This document shows, piece by piece, positions 37,801 through 47,254 of a stretch of 64,000 nt of DNA. Origin of the DNA: CAZQXD01 sp964597315 (GTDB lineage Bacteria; Pseudomonadota; Gammaproteobacteria; Competibacterales; Competibacteraceae); the NCBI GenBank assembly GCA_964597315.1, contig CAZQXD010000012.1, positions 18,809 to 82,808 of the forward strand, given 5' to 3'. Under the pieces are notes generated by a model. It was not told the DNA's origin. It did not search any database and worked only from the letters and a program-made list of their open reading frames with translations. Every line of letters begins with the position of its first letter. Positions within the stretch are counted from its first letter, which is position 1. The translations under genes were made by a program, and so were the position numbers.

Positions 37801-39022
37801 GGGTGAAACCCGTGACTTCACCCAGGGCAGCCTGATCATGCAGACCACCACCAACGTGGCCACCGCCACTGGCCAACTGGCCAATGGTCAACTCTGCGAA
37901 GTGCAGGATGCGGTGACGGTGACGGTGGAGGAACCCTGCGCCGAGTGTAAGGGCGGCCTGGTGGAACTGAGCCTGGAATATCTTGGAGCCAGCGCGGCCA
38001 ACGTCGTGATCTATGACGACAAGGACCCCAAGGCCGACAAGATCCTGTTCCAGGGTCAACTGCAACCGGGACAGACGGTCACGATCACTCCGCGGTCGGG
38101 CCAGGACAAGCTGAACAATGACATCAGCCTCTGGGCGGGTGGGGTGCTTAACACCCTTATCCACACCAGTTGCTCCAAGCCCATTGGCCCCGGCCTGATC
38201 TTGGAGGACTTCAAGGTGGTCGAAGCCGAGAGCAAGGATAATGGACGGGTCTGCCCGCTGTTCGAGGATTGTGGAGCCAATCCAGAGTCTGAACTGGATA
38301 TCGGTGGCGATACGGTGAAGTGGAAGATCTTTAATACCGGTGTCTCGCCACTGATCGTGCAGAGCATTGAGATCGAATGGCCGGTGGCGAACGGTGGTTT
38401 AGAGAAGGTGAAACTGGATGGTGACATCTTTAAGCCACAGACTCCGCTTGCCCCAGGATTTGCTCTGATCGATGGGGGTTGGACCGAGGATCTGAAAAAC
38501 CGCACCATCAAGGCTGGAGACAACAAGACCATGGAGTTCGAGTTTGTCGATGATGCCAGCGAGGTGGAAGGCAACTACTCGATCCGGGTGGTGTTCCAGG
38601 GTGAGCAGTGCAGCATTGAGTTCACTCCTTCCTCGCCTGGAGGTAGTACGTTTGCCTGCGACAAACCCATCGATGCCTTGACCATGGCCTGGGACGGAAC
38701 TCAGACCATCCGGGTCAAAGCCTGGAAGGGTAGCGTCGGAAGCACGCTGCTGGCCGATGTGGATGGTATCTCCGTAGGTAGTGAGATCGCCGTGAATGGA
38801 TATGCGGGTTCTCCCAATGATGTGATCTGGGAGGTTTTCGCGGCTGGTGGCAGCACCAAGCTGGGCGAGTCCACTTTCCATCTGTCCTGTTCCGATGACA
38901 ATATGGACGGACCGGAAGATTGCGGCAAGCGTCAGGGAGACGGCAAAAACAAGTCGGGCTTCCTCAACGACTGGCTGCTACGGGGAATGGTGGACAGCAA
39001 GTCCGTGCTGGTTTGTCCTTAG
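31878..39022 (+). CDS. Giant secreted protein with at least ten SdrD-B-like calcium-loop repeats
   Basis: The frame runs from the ATG at 31878 to the assembly gap and resumes after it to 39022, over 2,300 residues. In order: a signal peptide (to about SEA-A); a module of about 160 residues like that of the preceding PEP-CTERM protein; at least ten 115-121-residue SdrD-B/Cna-B-like units starting near 32454 (each CTG-x-IGDFVW, a loop like DLNRNGIQDAGE, GFYQFTGLCAG, DSDGP and TIDFGY); two nearly identical 104-residue DUF11-like units (36221-36837); then a Cys-rich C-terminal region with repeated IHTSCS and a duplicated module with LGES-x-FHLSCSDD near both ends. The Asp/Asn loops match calcium-binding EF-hand-like patterns. 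No membrane anchor or PEP-CTERM signal closes the protein. A surface or matrix role is inferred. Confidence 0.88.
33241..33340. other. Assembly gap (100 N) inside the repeat array
   Basis: The 55 bases before the gap (33186-33240) are identical to the 55 bases after it (33341-33395). The contigs may therefore overlap, or whole 363-bp units may be missing. With a 55-bp overlap the reading frame is continuous; with 100 real bases it is not. Confidence 0.95.
36221..36837 (+). repeat. Near-identical 312-bp tandem duplication
   Basis: Copy 1 (36221-36532) and copy 2 (from 36533) encode the same DUF11-like domain (AIDIRKQAEGPDSRTVVSGS) and differ at one synonymous base that I could find over about 300 bp, so the duplication is very recent or maintained by conversion. 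Confidence 0.9.
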
Positions 39023-39072
39023 CGCGGAGGCCAGCAATTCACAGCTAGCTTGAGGGATCAAGGCAACAACGA

Positions 39073-39096
39073 GGCCGGGCAGGATTGCCCGGCCTA
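39073..39096 (+). terminator. Hairpin after the giant repeat gene
   Basis: AGGCCGGGCA and TGCCCGGCCT form a perfect 10-bp stem with loop GGAT, 50 nt after the stop codon. A good T-run is lacking, so termination may be partial. Confidence 0.6.
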
Positions 39097-39461
39097 TACT
39101 TCATGTATCGGAGGCCCTTTTTGAGATGCCCCGCTGGAACGCTCGGAACGCCGGACCCAGTAGCAACAAGTCCAATCAATTCAATAAGTAACGATTTCGT
39201 CATCCGTCTTCAGCACAGGTAATCGTACGGCATCGCCCGATCCCGGGCGCCCAATGCCCGACATGATAGCGCCCCAAGCTCCACCCCTGCGCCGAAGCCC
39301 GGTGGCCTGCGGCGAGTGAGGTGGTCGCGGACCCGCTTAAATGTGCAAAAAATTGAGCAAATGATACGTTGTTAAAAATTTGTTCTGGTCTACGATTACT
39401 TTGAGGCGTTAGAAGCACAAAAAAACGCTGTACCCGTCAACACCCCATTGGAGAACACACT
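39097..39461 (+). promoter_or_regulatory. Upstream region of the mannitol transporter operon
   Basis: No gene is visible in this 365-nt gap. The last 130 nt turn AT-rich and presumably hold the operon promoter. I see no clear operator. Confidence 0.4.
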
Positions 39462-40775
39462 ATGCAGATACGCGTTCTGTCTGTTGCGATTGCCAGCGCA
39501 CTGTTGTCCGTTTCCACGGCCCAGGCCGCCACCACCGTGACTATCGGCACCGTCAACAATGGCGACATGATCATCATGCAGCGCCTGTCCAAGCAGTTCG
39601 AGGAGCAACACCCGGATATCAAATTGGATTGGGTGGTACTGGAGGAAAACGTCCTACGCCAGCGCCTAACCACGGATATCGCCACCGGCAGCGGCACTTT
39701 CGACGTGGCCACCATCGGCACCTACGAGGTGCCCATCTGGGCCGCCCAGGGCTGGCTGACGCCCATGGAGAATCTGCCGGAAGGCTACGACGAGGAGGAC
39801 ATCCTCAAGCCGGTGCGCGACGGTCTGTCCTATGAAGGCACCCTCTACGCCCTGCCGTTCTACGCCGAGTCGTCGATGCTGTTCTACCGTGCCGACCTGT
39901 TTGAGGAGGCGGGTATCGAGGTGCCGGAGAAGCCCACCTGGGAAGAGGTCAAGAGCTGGGCGGCCACCCTCACCGACAAGGACAACGGGCTTTACGGCAT
40001 GTGCCTGCGGGGTAAGCCGGGCTGGGGCGAGAACATGGCCTTTCTGTCCACCATGATCAACAGCTACGGCGGCCAGTGGTTTGATATGAACTGGGAGCCC
40101 ACCATCGACTCCCCGGAATGGAAAGCGGCGGTGGGTGACTACGTGGACCTGCTGACCAACTATGGTCCCCCAGGCGCTTCCTCCAACGGCTTCAACGAAA
40201 ACCTCTCTCTGTTCTCCACTGGCAAGTGCGCCATGTGGATCGACGCCACCGTGGCTGCGGGCCTGCTGTTTAACTCGCCCGACTCCCAGGTGAAGGACAA
40301 ACTGGGCTTTGCCCGGGCGCCCATTGCCAAGACCGAGAAAGGCGCTAACTGGCTGTGGTCCTGGTCCCTGGCCATCCCGGCCAGCTCGGACGCCAAGGAC
40401 GCGGCCACCGAGTTCGCCGCCTGGGCCACCTCCAAGCCCTATATTGAGTTGGTGGGCGAAACCGAAGGCTGGGCCAGCGCCCCTCCGGGCACCCGCACCT
40501 CCACCTATGAGAACGCCTTGTACACTGAAGCGGCGCCCTTTGCCGCGCCGGTGCTGGCGGCCATCCAGAGCGCCGATCCCACGGACTCCACCCTCAACCC
40601 TAGCCCCTATATCGGCGTTCAGTTTGTGGGTATTCCCGAGTTCCAGGCCATCGGCACCCAGGTGGGCCAGACCATCGCCGCCGCCCTGGCGGGCCAGATG
40701 TCTGTGGATCAGGCCCTGAAGAGCGCCCAGGCCGCCGTGTCCCGGACCATGCGTCAGGCCGGCTATCCCAAATAA
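39462..40775 (+). CDS. smoE: Polyol (mannitol/sorbitol) ABC transporter substrate-binding protein
   Basis: The 437-residue protein has a signal peptide (cleaved near AQA-A) and the pattern of family 1 extracellular solute-binding proteins: VTIGTVNNGDMIIMQRLSKQ near the N-terminus, FDVATIGTYEVPIWAAQGWL and LPFYAESSMLFYRADLFEEA. The combination with two permeases, a UgpC-type ATPase and mannitol dehydrogenase matches the smoEFGK-mtlK polyol operon known from Rhodobacter. Mannitol or sorbitol is therefore the likely ligand, though specificity is inferred. It is separated from the permease genes by a GC-rich hairpin. Confidence 0.9.
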   Translation: MQIRVLSVAIASALLSVSTAQAATTVTIGTVNNGDMIIMQRLSKQFEEQHPDIKLDWVVLEENVLRQRLTTDIATGSGTFDVATIGTYEVPIWAAQGWLTPMENLPEGYDEEDILKPVRDGLSYEGTLYALPFYAESSMLFYRADLFEEAGIEVPEKPTWEEVKSWAATLTDKDNGLYGMCLRGKPGWGENMAFLSTMINSYGGQWFDMNWEPTIDSPEWKAAVGDYVDLLTNYGPPGASSNGFNENLSLFSTGKCAMWIDATVAAGLLFNSPDSQVKDKLGFARAPIAKTEKGANWLWSWSLAIPASSDAKDAATEFAAWATSKPYIELVGETEGWASAPPGTRTSTYENALYTEAAPFAAPVLAAIQSADPTDSTLNPSPYIGVQFVGIPEFQAIGTQVGQTIAAALAGQMSVDQALKSAQAAVSRTMRQAGYPK

Positions 40776-40802
40776 CTTTTGGCCGACCCCGCTCTCTCCT
40801 TT

Positions 40803-40837
40803 CCCCCCTTTCCCCACAATTCGGGGGGGAAGGGGGG
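40803..40837 (+). promoter_or_regulatory. GC-rich hairpin between binding-protein and permease genes
   Basis: CCCCCCTT (40803-40810) and CCCC (40812-40815) can pair with the G-runs and AAGGGGGG at 40823-40837. Hairpins here in ABC operons usually stabilise the upstream mRNA or cause partial termination, giving more binding protein than permease. Confidence 0.6.
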
Positions 40838-40890
40838 CTTTCCCGGCCCTTAGGGTATGGGGACGAGACCACACCTGAAGAGGGGTTTAC

Positions 40891-41802
40891 ATGACTACCT
40901 TGGCCAAAGCACAAACCGCCGCCAAACCGGCGAAAGATTCCCGAACAGTCGATACCCGGCCACTCCTATGGCCCTCGGTCATCGTATTGTTTTTATGGAT
41001 GATCGTACCCTTGGCGATGACCCTGTATTTCTCGGTCATCCGTTATAATCTGCTGAATCCCACCCTCACCGGCTTCGCCGGTTTCGAAAATTACATGTTT
41101 CTGCTGGAAGACCCGGCGCTATGGGCATCCCTGTGGAATACCCTGGTTTTAGTGGGTTCGGTGCTGTTCATCTCCGTGGTATTCGGCACCCTGTTCGCGG
41201 TGCTCTACAACGCCGAGTTCTACGGGCGGAATGTGGCGCGGCTATTGGTGATCGCGCCGTTTTTCGTGATGCCCACGGTCAGCGCCCTGGTTTGGAAGAA
41301 CATGCTGATGCACCCGGTCAACGGGTTCTTCGCCTGGTTGCAGGGACTGGTGGGCATCGCCCCCACCGACTGGTTCACCACCTATCCCATGCTCTCGGTG
41401 ATTATCATCGTCTCTTGGCAGTGGGTGCCGTTCGCGTTTCTGATCCTGCTCACCGCCATCCAGTCTCTGGACCATGAACAAAAAGAAGCCGCGCGCATCG
41501 ACGGAGCCGGCCCGCTGGCCATGTTCTTCTACATTATTTTGCCTCACCTGAGCCGGGCCATCTCCGTGGTCATCATGATCGAGACCATTTTCCTGCTCAC
41601 CATCTTCGCCGAGATCTACGTCACCACTGCGGGCGGACCGGGTACGGCCACCACCAACCTGGCCTGGCTGATCTACTCCGTGGGCCTGCTCCAGTTCGAC
41701 GTGGGCTACGCCTCGGCCGGCGGCGTCATCGCCGTGATCCTGGCCAACATCGTGGCCATCTTCCTGGTGCGGACTGTCTCGCGCAACCTGCAACACTCTT
41801 GA
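40891..41802 (+). CDS. smoF: Polyol ABC transporter permease, MalF type
   Basis: The 303-residue protein has six hydrophobic segments and the inner-membrane permease EAA-like loop (EQKEAARIDGAGPLAMFFYI), which docks onto the ATPase. The N-terminal tail is hydrophilic. It is followed 13 nt later by the second permease, behind GAGGAGG. Together with smoG it forms the heterodimeric channel. Confidence 0.9.
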   Translation: MTTLAKAQTAAKPAKDSRTVDTRPLLWPSVIVLFLWMIVPLAMTLYFSVIRYNLLNPTLTGFAGFENYMFLLEDPALWASLWNTLVLVGSVLFISVVFGTLFAVLYNAEFYGRNVARLLVIAPFFVMPTVSALVWKNMLMHPVNGFFAWLQGLVGIAPTDWFTTYPMLSVIIIVSWQWVPFAFLILLTAIQSLDHEQKEAARIDGAGPLAMFFYIILPHLSRAISVVIMIETIFLLTIFAEIYVTTAGGPGTATTNLAWLIYSVGLLQFDVGYASAGGVIAVILANIVAIFLVRTVSRNLQHS

Positions 41803-41815
41803 GGAGGCCGCCCCC

Positions 41816-42631
41816 ATGACCGATTCGCGACAAAAAATGTGGACCACCGTCCTGGCCTGGGTAGTCGCCTTGATGGTGTTTTTTCCGATCTTCTGGATGA
41901 CCGTGACGGCGTTCAAGACCGAAGCCGAAGCGGTATCCACGCCGACGCTATTCTTCGCGCCGACCCTGGATAACTTCACGGAGGTCTTCGAGCGCAGCAA
42001 CTACGGCCGGTTCGTGTGGAACTCCATTGCCGTGTCTTTCGGCTCCACGCTGCTGGCCCTGGCCTTCGCTATCCCTGCGGCCTACGCCATGGCCTTCTTC
42101 CCCACCAAGCGTACCTCCGGGACGCTGCTGTGGATGCTGTCCACCAAAATGATGCCGCCGGTGGGGGTGTTGATTCCCATCTACCTGTTGTTCCGGGACC
42201 TGGGGCTTTTGGACACTGTGACGGGTCTGATGATCATCTACACTCTGATCAACCTGCCCATCGTAGTCTGGATGCTGTACACCTACTTCAAGGACGTGCC
42301 CCACGAGATCATGGAAGCTGGCCGGGTGGACGGCGCCACGCCCATGCAGGAGTTGTTCCTACTGCTGCTGCCCCTGGCCGTGCCGGGCATCGCCAGCACC
42401 GGCCTGTTATCGGTGATCCTATCCTGGAACGAAGCCTTCTGGAGCTTGAATCTGACCAGTTCCAACGGCGCCCCCCTGACGGCGTTTATCGCCTCTTACT
42501 CCAGTCCTCAGGGACTGTTCTGGGCCAAGCTCTCGGCGGCCTCCCTGATGGCCATCGCCCCGATACTGATCGTGGGCTGGATGAGCCAGAAACAACTGGT
42601 GTCGGGACTGACATTCGGCGCTGTCAAGTAA
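41816..42631 (+). CDS. smoG: Polyol ABC transporter permease, MalG type
   Basis: The 271-residue protein has six hydrophobic segments and the EAA loop (EIMEAGRVDGATPMQELFLL). The N-terminal helix begins after only about a dozen residues, as is usual for MalG-type subunits. Position between smoF and the ATPase gene gives the assignment. Confidence 0.9.
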   Translation: MTDSRQKMWTTVLAWVVALMVFFPIFWMTVTAFKTEAEAVSTPTLFFAPTLDNFTEVFERSNYGRFVWNSIAVSFGSTLLALAFAIPAAYAMAFFPTKRTSGTLLWMLSTKMMPPVGVLIPIYLLFRDLGLLDTVTGLMIIYTLINLPIVVWMLYTYFKDVPHEIMEAGRVDGATPMQELFLLLLPLAVPGIASTGLLSVILSWNEAFWSLNLTSSNGAPLTAFIASYSSPQGLFWAKLSAASLMAIAPILIVGWMSQKQLVSGLTFGAVK

Positions 42632-42661
42632 ACTTTACATAGCCTTATCGAGGATAGAGTC

Positions 42662-43792
42662 ATGGTTGAAGTCGTCTTGAAAGACATCAAGAAAGCCTAC
42701 GATGACGTGCAGGTGATCAAGGGCGTAGACCTGCACATCGAAGATAAAGAGTTCTGCATTTTTGTGGGCCCCTCGGGCTGTGGCAAGTCCACTCTGTTGC
42801 GGATGATCGCCGGCTTGGAGAGCATCACCTCGGGGGATCTGAGCATCGCCGGGACGCGGGTCAACGACCTGTCGCCAGCGGAGCGGGGCATTTCCATGGT
42901 CTTCCAGACCTACGCCCTGTACCCGCACATGACGGTGCGGGACAACATGGGCTTTAGTCTGAAACTGGCCAAGATCCCCAAAGATGAGATCAAGCGCAAA
43001 GTCGATGAGGCAGCGCGGATTCTCAAGCTGGAGCCACTCCTGGACCGCAAGCCCAAGGCCCTGTCCGGGGGCCAGCGCCAGCGGGTGGCCATTGGCCGAG
43101 CCATCGTCCGCAACCCCAAGGTGTTTCTGTTCGACGAACCCCTATCGAACTTGGACGCGGCGCTGCGGGTGCAGATGCGCATTGAGATTGCCCGCATGCA
43201 CAGCGAGTTCGACGCCACCATGATCTATGTGACCCATGATCAGGTGGAAGCCATGACCATGGCCGACAAGATCGTGGTCCTACAAGGGGGCATCATCGAA
43301 CAGGTGGGTTCGCCCCTGGAACTCTACCATCACCCCTGCAATCGCTTCGTGGCCGGCTTTATCGGCTCCCCCAACATGAACTTCATCGAGACCGAAGTGC
43401 GCTCCGTGCAAGCCGACGGGGTGACCGTGGGCCTGCCCGGAGGCGAGGCGGTCTCGGCGCCGGTCAAGGGCGATGGTCTCAAGCCCGGCGACAAAATCAC
43501 CTTGGGGGTGCGTCCCGAGCATCTGCTGGAAAGCGGCGGTGACGGCCATATCCACGGCAAAGCCCTGGTGGTGGAACGCTTGGGGGGCGCCACCTACGTC
43601 TACACTGGGCTTGAGGGCGAGACCATCACCGCCGAGATCGACGGCAACAGCCACATCAAAGTCAACGACACCATCAGCTTGGGGATCAAAGGCGAGACCT
43701 GCCATTTGTTCGCCCCCGATGGTCGGGCTTTGGAACAGACCGAGCGTCATCCCTTGGCCTCGATGGGCCGGGGTCGGCCACTGGCCCATTGA
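42662..43792 (+). CDS. smoK: Polyol ABC transporter ATPase, UgpC/MalK type
   Basis: The 376-residue protein has Walker A ([11 protein letters not shown]), the ABC signature ([15 protein letters not shown]), Walker B ([12 protein letters not shown]) and a C-terminal OB/TOBE domain from about residue 235 typical of carbohydrate importers. Such ATPases are often shared among sugar transporters. It lies 30 nt after smoG. Confidence 0.93.
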   Translation: MVEVVLKDIKKAYDDVQVIKGVDLHIEDKEFCIFVGPSGCGKSTLLRMIAGLESITSGDLSIAGTRVNDLSPAERGISMVFQTYALYPHMTVRDNMGFSLKLAKIPKDEIKRKVDEAARILKLEPLLDRKPKALSGGQRQRVAIGRAIVRNPKVFLFDEPLSNLDAALRVQMRIEIARMHSEFDATMIYVTHDQVEAMTMADKIVVLQGGIIEQVGSPLELYHHPCNRFVAGFIGSPNMNFIETEVRSVQADGVTVGLPGGEAVSAPVKGDGLKPGDKITLGVRPEHLLESGGDGHIHGKALVVERLGGATYVYTGLEGETITAEIDGNSHIKVNDTISLGIKGETCHLFAPDGRALEQTERHPLASMGRGRPLAH

Positions 43793-43810
43793 GCGTGGAG
43801 ATCTGACGCC

Positions 43811-45307
43811 ATGAGCGATGAAACGGGCAACACTATCAAACTCAACACCGCTAATCTCAGCCGACTACCCGCCAATGTGCGGGTGCCCACCTATGACCGC
43901 AAGGCAGTGGCCCAAAGCATCGTCCATATCGGCGTGGGCGGGTTTTACCGCGCCCACCAGGCGGTGTATCTGGACGATCTGCTGCACCAGTCCGGGAGTA
44001 CCGAATGGGGCTATTGCGGGGTCGGCCTGCTGAGCCACGACCAGCGCATCCGCGACGTCCTGCTGTCCCAGGATTGCCTCTACACGGTGGTGGAGCGTAG
44101 CGCTGCGGGCGACCAGGCTCGGGTCATCGGCTCGGTGCTGAATTTTCTCTACGCCCCCGATGACCCGGAGGCGGTGCTGGAGAAAATGGCCTCTCCAGAG
44201 TGCCGGATCGTGGCCCTGACCATCACTGAGGGGGGTTATTACGTTAACGAAGGCAGCGGGGAATTCAACGCCGATCATCCCGACATCGTCCATGATCTGC
44301 AAAACCCCCACCAACCCCGCTGTTCCTTCGGCTATCTGCTGGAGGCCCTGGAGCGGCGTCGGGACCGGGGCTTGGGACCGTTCACGATCATGTCCTGCGA
44401 CAACCTCCAGCACAACGGCGCTGTGGCCAAAAAAATGCTTTTGGCCTTCGCCGAGCGCCGGGACCCGGAACTGGCAAGTTGGCTGGCCGAGCAGGGGGCG
44501 TTCCCCAACAGCATGGTGGACCGCATCACTCCCGCCACCACCGACGAGCATCGCGCCTTGGTCCGGGAGCAGTTTGGCATCGAGGACGCCTGGCCGGTGC
44601 CCACCGAGCCGTTTATGCAGTGGGTGATCGAGGACCACTTCCCCACCGGTCGCCCGGCCTGGGAGCAAGTCGGCGCGCAGATGACCAGCGACGTGCTGCC
44701 GTATGAAAAAATGAAAATGCGGTTGCTCAACGCTAGCCACCAGGCCATGTGCTATATCGGCATGCTGCTGGGCCACCAGTACGCCCACGAAGCCATGGAA
44801 GACCCCCAGATCCGGGCGCTGGTGCGGACCATGATGGACGCAGAGGTCACCCCGTTGCTCACCCCCGTGGCCGGGGTGGATGTGGAGGACTACAAAAACA
44901 CCCTCATGGAGCGGTTCTCCAACCCCACCATCCGGGATCAACTGCCGCGTATCGGCACCGAAGGCTCGGCGCGGATGCCCAAGTTCATCCTGCCTTCAAT
45001 CCTAGAGCAACTGCCCCGGGGCGGGCAGATAAAAATGCTCAGCTTTACCGTAGCCGCTTGGTTCAGGTATCTGAAAGGTGAAGACGACCAGGGCCAACCC
45101 TTGCCCCTCAACGATCCCCTGGCGGACAAACTCCAGGCTGCGGCCCGGAGCGGTGGGCGGGAGCCTGATGCCTTGCTGGGGCTGACGGAGCTTTTCGGGG
45201 AGACTTTGCCTAACTCCCCGGCGTTCGTGGATGAGGTGCGCCGGGCCTTGAACAGCTTCTACGATCAGGGCGCCCGGGCGACACTCGGTCAGTACGTGGA
45301 CGCCTGA
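43811..45307 (+). CDS. mtlK: Mannitol 2-dehydrogenase (long-chain polyol dehydrogenase)
   Basis: The 498-residue protein belongs to the polyol-specific long-chain dehydrogenases: an N-terminal Rossmann segment (IVHIGVGGFYRAHQAVYLDD) and the catalytic motif KMRLLNASH with the conserved Lys, Asn and His. These enzymes oxidise D-mannitol to D-fructose with NAD. It closes the transporter operon 18 nt after the ATPase gene. No fructokinase is adjacent. A fructuronate-reductase-like activity is the main alternative. Confidence 0.9.
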   Translation: MSDETGNTIKLNTANLSRLPANVRVPTYDRKAVAQSIVHIGVGGFYRAHQAVYLDDLLHQSGSTEWGYCGVGLLSHDQRIRDVLLSQDCLYTVVERSAAGDQARVIGSVLNFLYAPDDPEAVLEKMASPECRIVALTITEGGYYVNEGSGEFNADHPDIVHDLQNPHQPRCSFGYLLEALERRRDRGLGPFTIMSCDNLQHNGAVAKKMLLAFAERRDPELASWLAEQGAFPNSMVDRITPATTDEHRALVREQFGIEDAWPVPTEPFMQWVIEDHFPTGRPAWEQVGAQMTSDVLPYEKMKMRLLNASHQAMCYIGMLLGHQYAHEAMEDPQIRALVRTMMDAEVTPLLTPVAGVDVEDYKNTLMERFSNPTIRDQLPRIGTEGSARMPKFILPSILEQLPRGGQIKMLSFTVAAWFRYLKGEDDQGQPLPLNDPLADKLQAAARSGGREPDALLGLTELFGETLPNSPAFVDEVRRALNSFYDQGARATLGQYVDA

Positions 45308-45369
45308 GGGCAAGGGGCAGGCCAAGGGAGGCGAGGCCGTAGGACACAACAGGACGATGGAAGTACAAC

Positions 45370-45393
45370 GACGCCGACCCTCGGGTCGGCGTC
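45370..45393. terminator. Strong hairpin between mtlK and the thiolase gene
   Basis: GACGCCGACCC pairs with GGGTCGGCGTC, with the two-base TC at the centre, so the effective loop is about four bases. It lies between two convergent genes and can act in both directions; ATATTT follows on the plus strand. Confidence 0.75.
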
Positions 45394-45446
45394 GATATTT
45401 ACACTTGGATAGCGATAACCGTGGCCCCGTCGGGGCCGACCGGTCT

Positions 45447-46634
45447 TTACAGGCGCTCGAAGATGGCGGCGATGCCCTGACCACCACCGATGCACATGGA
45501 CACCAGGGCGTAACGACCGCCGGTGCGCTGTAACTCGTACAGAGCCTTAACGGTAATCAGGCAGCCGGTGGCCCCAATGGGATGGCCCAGGGAGATGCCG
45601 CTGCCGTTGGGGTTCACCTTGTCGGCGGGCAGATCCAGGTCCCGAACCACGGCCAGAGCCTGGGCGGCGAAGGCTTCGTTGAGTTCGATCACGTCCATGT
45701 CGCCCACGCTCAGGCCGGTTTTTTCGAACAGTTTGCGAATGGCGGGAGTGGGGCCGATACCCATGATCTCGGGATCGACGCCGGCGAAAGAATAACCCAC
45801 CAGGCGGGCCATGGGCTTGAGTCCCTTCTGCTCGGCGGTTTTGCGTTCCATCATGACCACGGCGGCGGCGGCATCATTGATGCCAGAGGCGTTGCCGGCG
45901 GTCACGGAGCCGTCTTTCTTGAATACTGGGCGCAGCTTGGCCATGTTCTCCAGGGTGAGGTCGCCGCGCACATGCTCGTCGGTGTCGAAGGTCACGGTGC
46001 CCTTGCGGGACTTCAGCTCAATGGGCAGGATCTGATCCTTGAAGCGGCCTTCCCGCTGGGCCTGGGCGGCGCGTTTATGGCTTTCCACTGCCAACTTGTC
46101 CTGGTCCTCGCGGCTGATATTCCAGCGGGCGGCCACGTTCTCGGCGGTGATGCCCATATGGATGCCTTGGAAGGGGTCGGTCAGGGCGCCCACCATGGCG
46201 TCCGTCACTTGGCCATCGCCCATCCGCTGGCCCCAGCGCATATTGGGCAGCCAGTAGCCGCCGCGACTCATGTTCTCGGCGCCGCCGGTCACTGCGGCGT
46301 CACAGTCTCCCAGCAGGATAGCCTGGGCGCCGGCGACGATGGCGTTGAGACCGCTGCCGCAAAGGCGGTTGAGGGTGAAGCATGGGGTTTCATGAGGCAG
46401 GCCGCCGTTGACCGCCGCCACTCGGGAAATATACATATCGCGACGTTCGGTGTGGATAACGTTGCCGAATACGCAATGGCCGATATCCTCGGGCTTGGCG
46501 CCGGAGCGGCTGACGGCTTCCTTGACCACTGCCGTAGCCAGTTCGCAGGGGGCCTGGTCTTTGAGGCTGCCGCCGTAGTCGCCGATAGCTGTCCGTACTC
46601 CGCTCAATACCACTACTTCACGTTCGTTACTCAC
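45447..46634 (-). CDS. phaA: Acetyl-CoA acetyltransferase (beta-ketothiolase)
   Basis: The 395-residue thiolase has the acyl-binding cysteine (NRLCGSGLNAI), the NEAFAAQ and GHPIGATG motifs and the C-terminal catalytic cysteine (CIGGGQG). It joins two acetyl-CoA to acetoacetyl-CoA, the first step of polyhydroxybutyrate synthesis. The start codon is GTG at 46634, with AGAGGA upstream. Nearby phaR, phaC and phaE support a PHA role; a general atoB-like role is possible. The reductase phaB is not in the window. Confidence 0.93.
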   Translation of the reverse strand: MSNEREVVVLSGVRTAIGDYGGSLKDQAPCELATAVVKEAVSRSGAKPEDIGHCVFGNVIHTERRDMYISRVAAVNGGLPHETPCFTLNRLCGSGLNAIVAGAQAILLGDCDAAVTGGAENMSRGGYWLPNMRWGQRMGDGQVTDAMVGALTDPFQGIHMGITAENVAARWNISREDQDKLAVESHKRAAQAQREGRFKDQILPIELKSRKGTVTFDTDEHVRGDLTLENMAKLRPVFKKDGSVTAGNASGINDAAAAVVMMERKTAEQKGLKPMARLVGYSFAGVDPEIMGIGPTPAIRKLFEKTGLSVGDMDVIELNEAFAAQALAVVRDLDLPADKVNPNGSGISLGHPIGATGCLITVKALYELQRTGGRYALVSMCIGGGQGIAAIFERL

Positions 46635-46772
46635 GGATGTCGTCCTCTTGTAGGTGTGATAACCACGTCAGAAGTGTGCCTTATCAGGCGCCGTCGTTAC
46701 AAGCCCCGGCGCCGAATCAAAAGACGGGCCGCCGGGCGCATGGGGCTGCATGTCGTGAACGTATCGCCGCTT

Positions 46773-47057
46773 TCAGTGGCTGGCCTCTTCGGGGAAAAGG
46801 TCGTAGAGGGCCACCAGAGCCACGGCCCGGGGCCAGGGCACCGAGTAGCTCTGTTCCACGTAGCCGCAGATCAGAGAGACGGCCCAGGTCATGCGGGTGG
46901 CGTCCAGGGCGCGCAGATCTTGAAACTTCATGAGGTGATACTCATCCATGTAGGTACTGGCGTAGACCGCAGCCAGCGCCCTAGCCGAACGGGCGCCGCG
47001 GGCTTGGCGGGTACACCAATCGAAAACCAAATTCTCCGCCTCAATAGGGTCGATCAT
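46773..47057 (-). CDS. Small conserved-looking protein of unknown function
   Basis: The 94-residue protein begins MIDPIEAENLVFDWCTRQ and has an ideal ribosome binding site (GGAGGAA, then 3 nt to the ATG), so it is very likely translated. It contains CGYVEQSYSVPWPRAVALVAL and no signal peptide or membrane helix. I do not recognise a family. It lies upstream of phaA on the same strand with a gap of 138 nt, so it may share its transcript and be linked to PHA metabolism. That link is only positional. Confidence 0.7.
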   Translation of the reverse strand: MIDPIEAENLVFDWCTRQARGARSARALAAVYASTYMDEYHLMKFQDLRALDATRMTWAVSLICGYVEQSYSVPWPRAVALVALYDLFPEEASH

Positions 47058-47254
47058 CGTTCCTCCGGGCTGGTGGCGGGGGGGGGCACAAGCAGTGGAC
47101 GCCGGGTGTCGCGTCTTTTGGTTATAGTCGTTGACGGCGCTAATGCAACCATCCCTGCACAGTCCGCCGCCGATGGCCCATAGGGCCGCTAGGGTGTCGC
47201 CGGATGCACGACGGGGATTTTCCAACCGTGCTTGCCAAAAGGAGCCATCGGCCG

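Noticed and set aside
47204..47254. Earlier start for the phytase-like protein
   Set aside because: It would place 17 hydrophilic residues before a normal signal peptide, and the ribosome binding site fits 47255.
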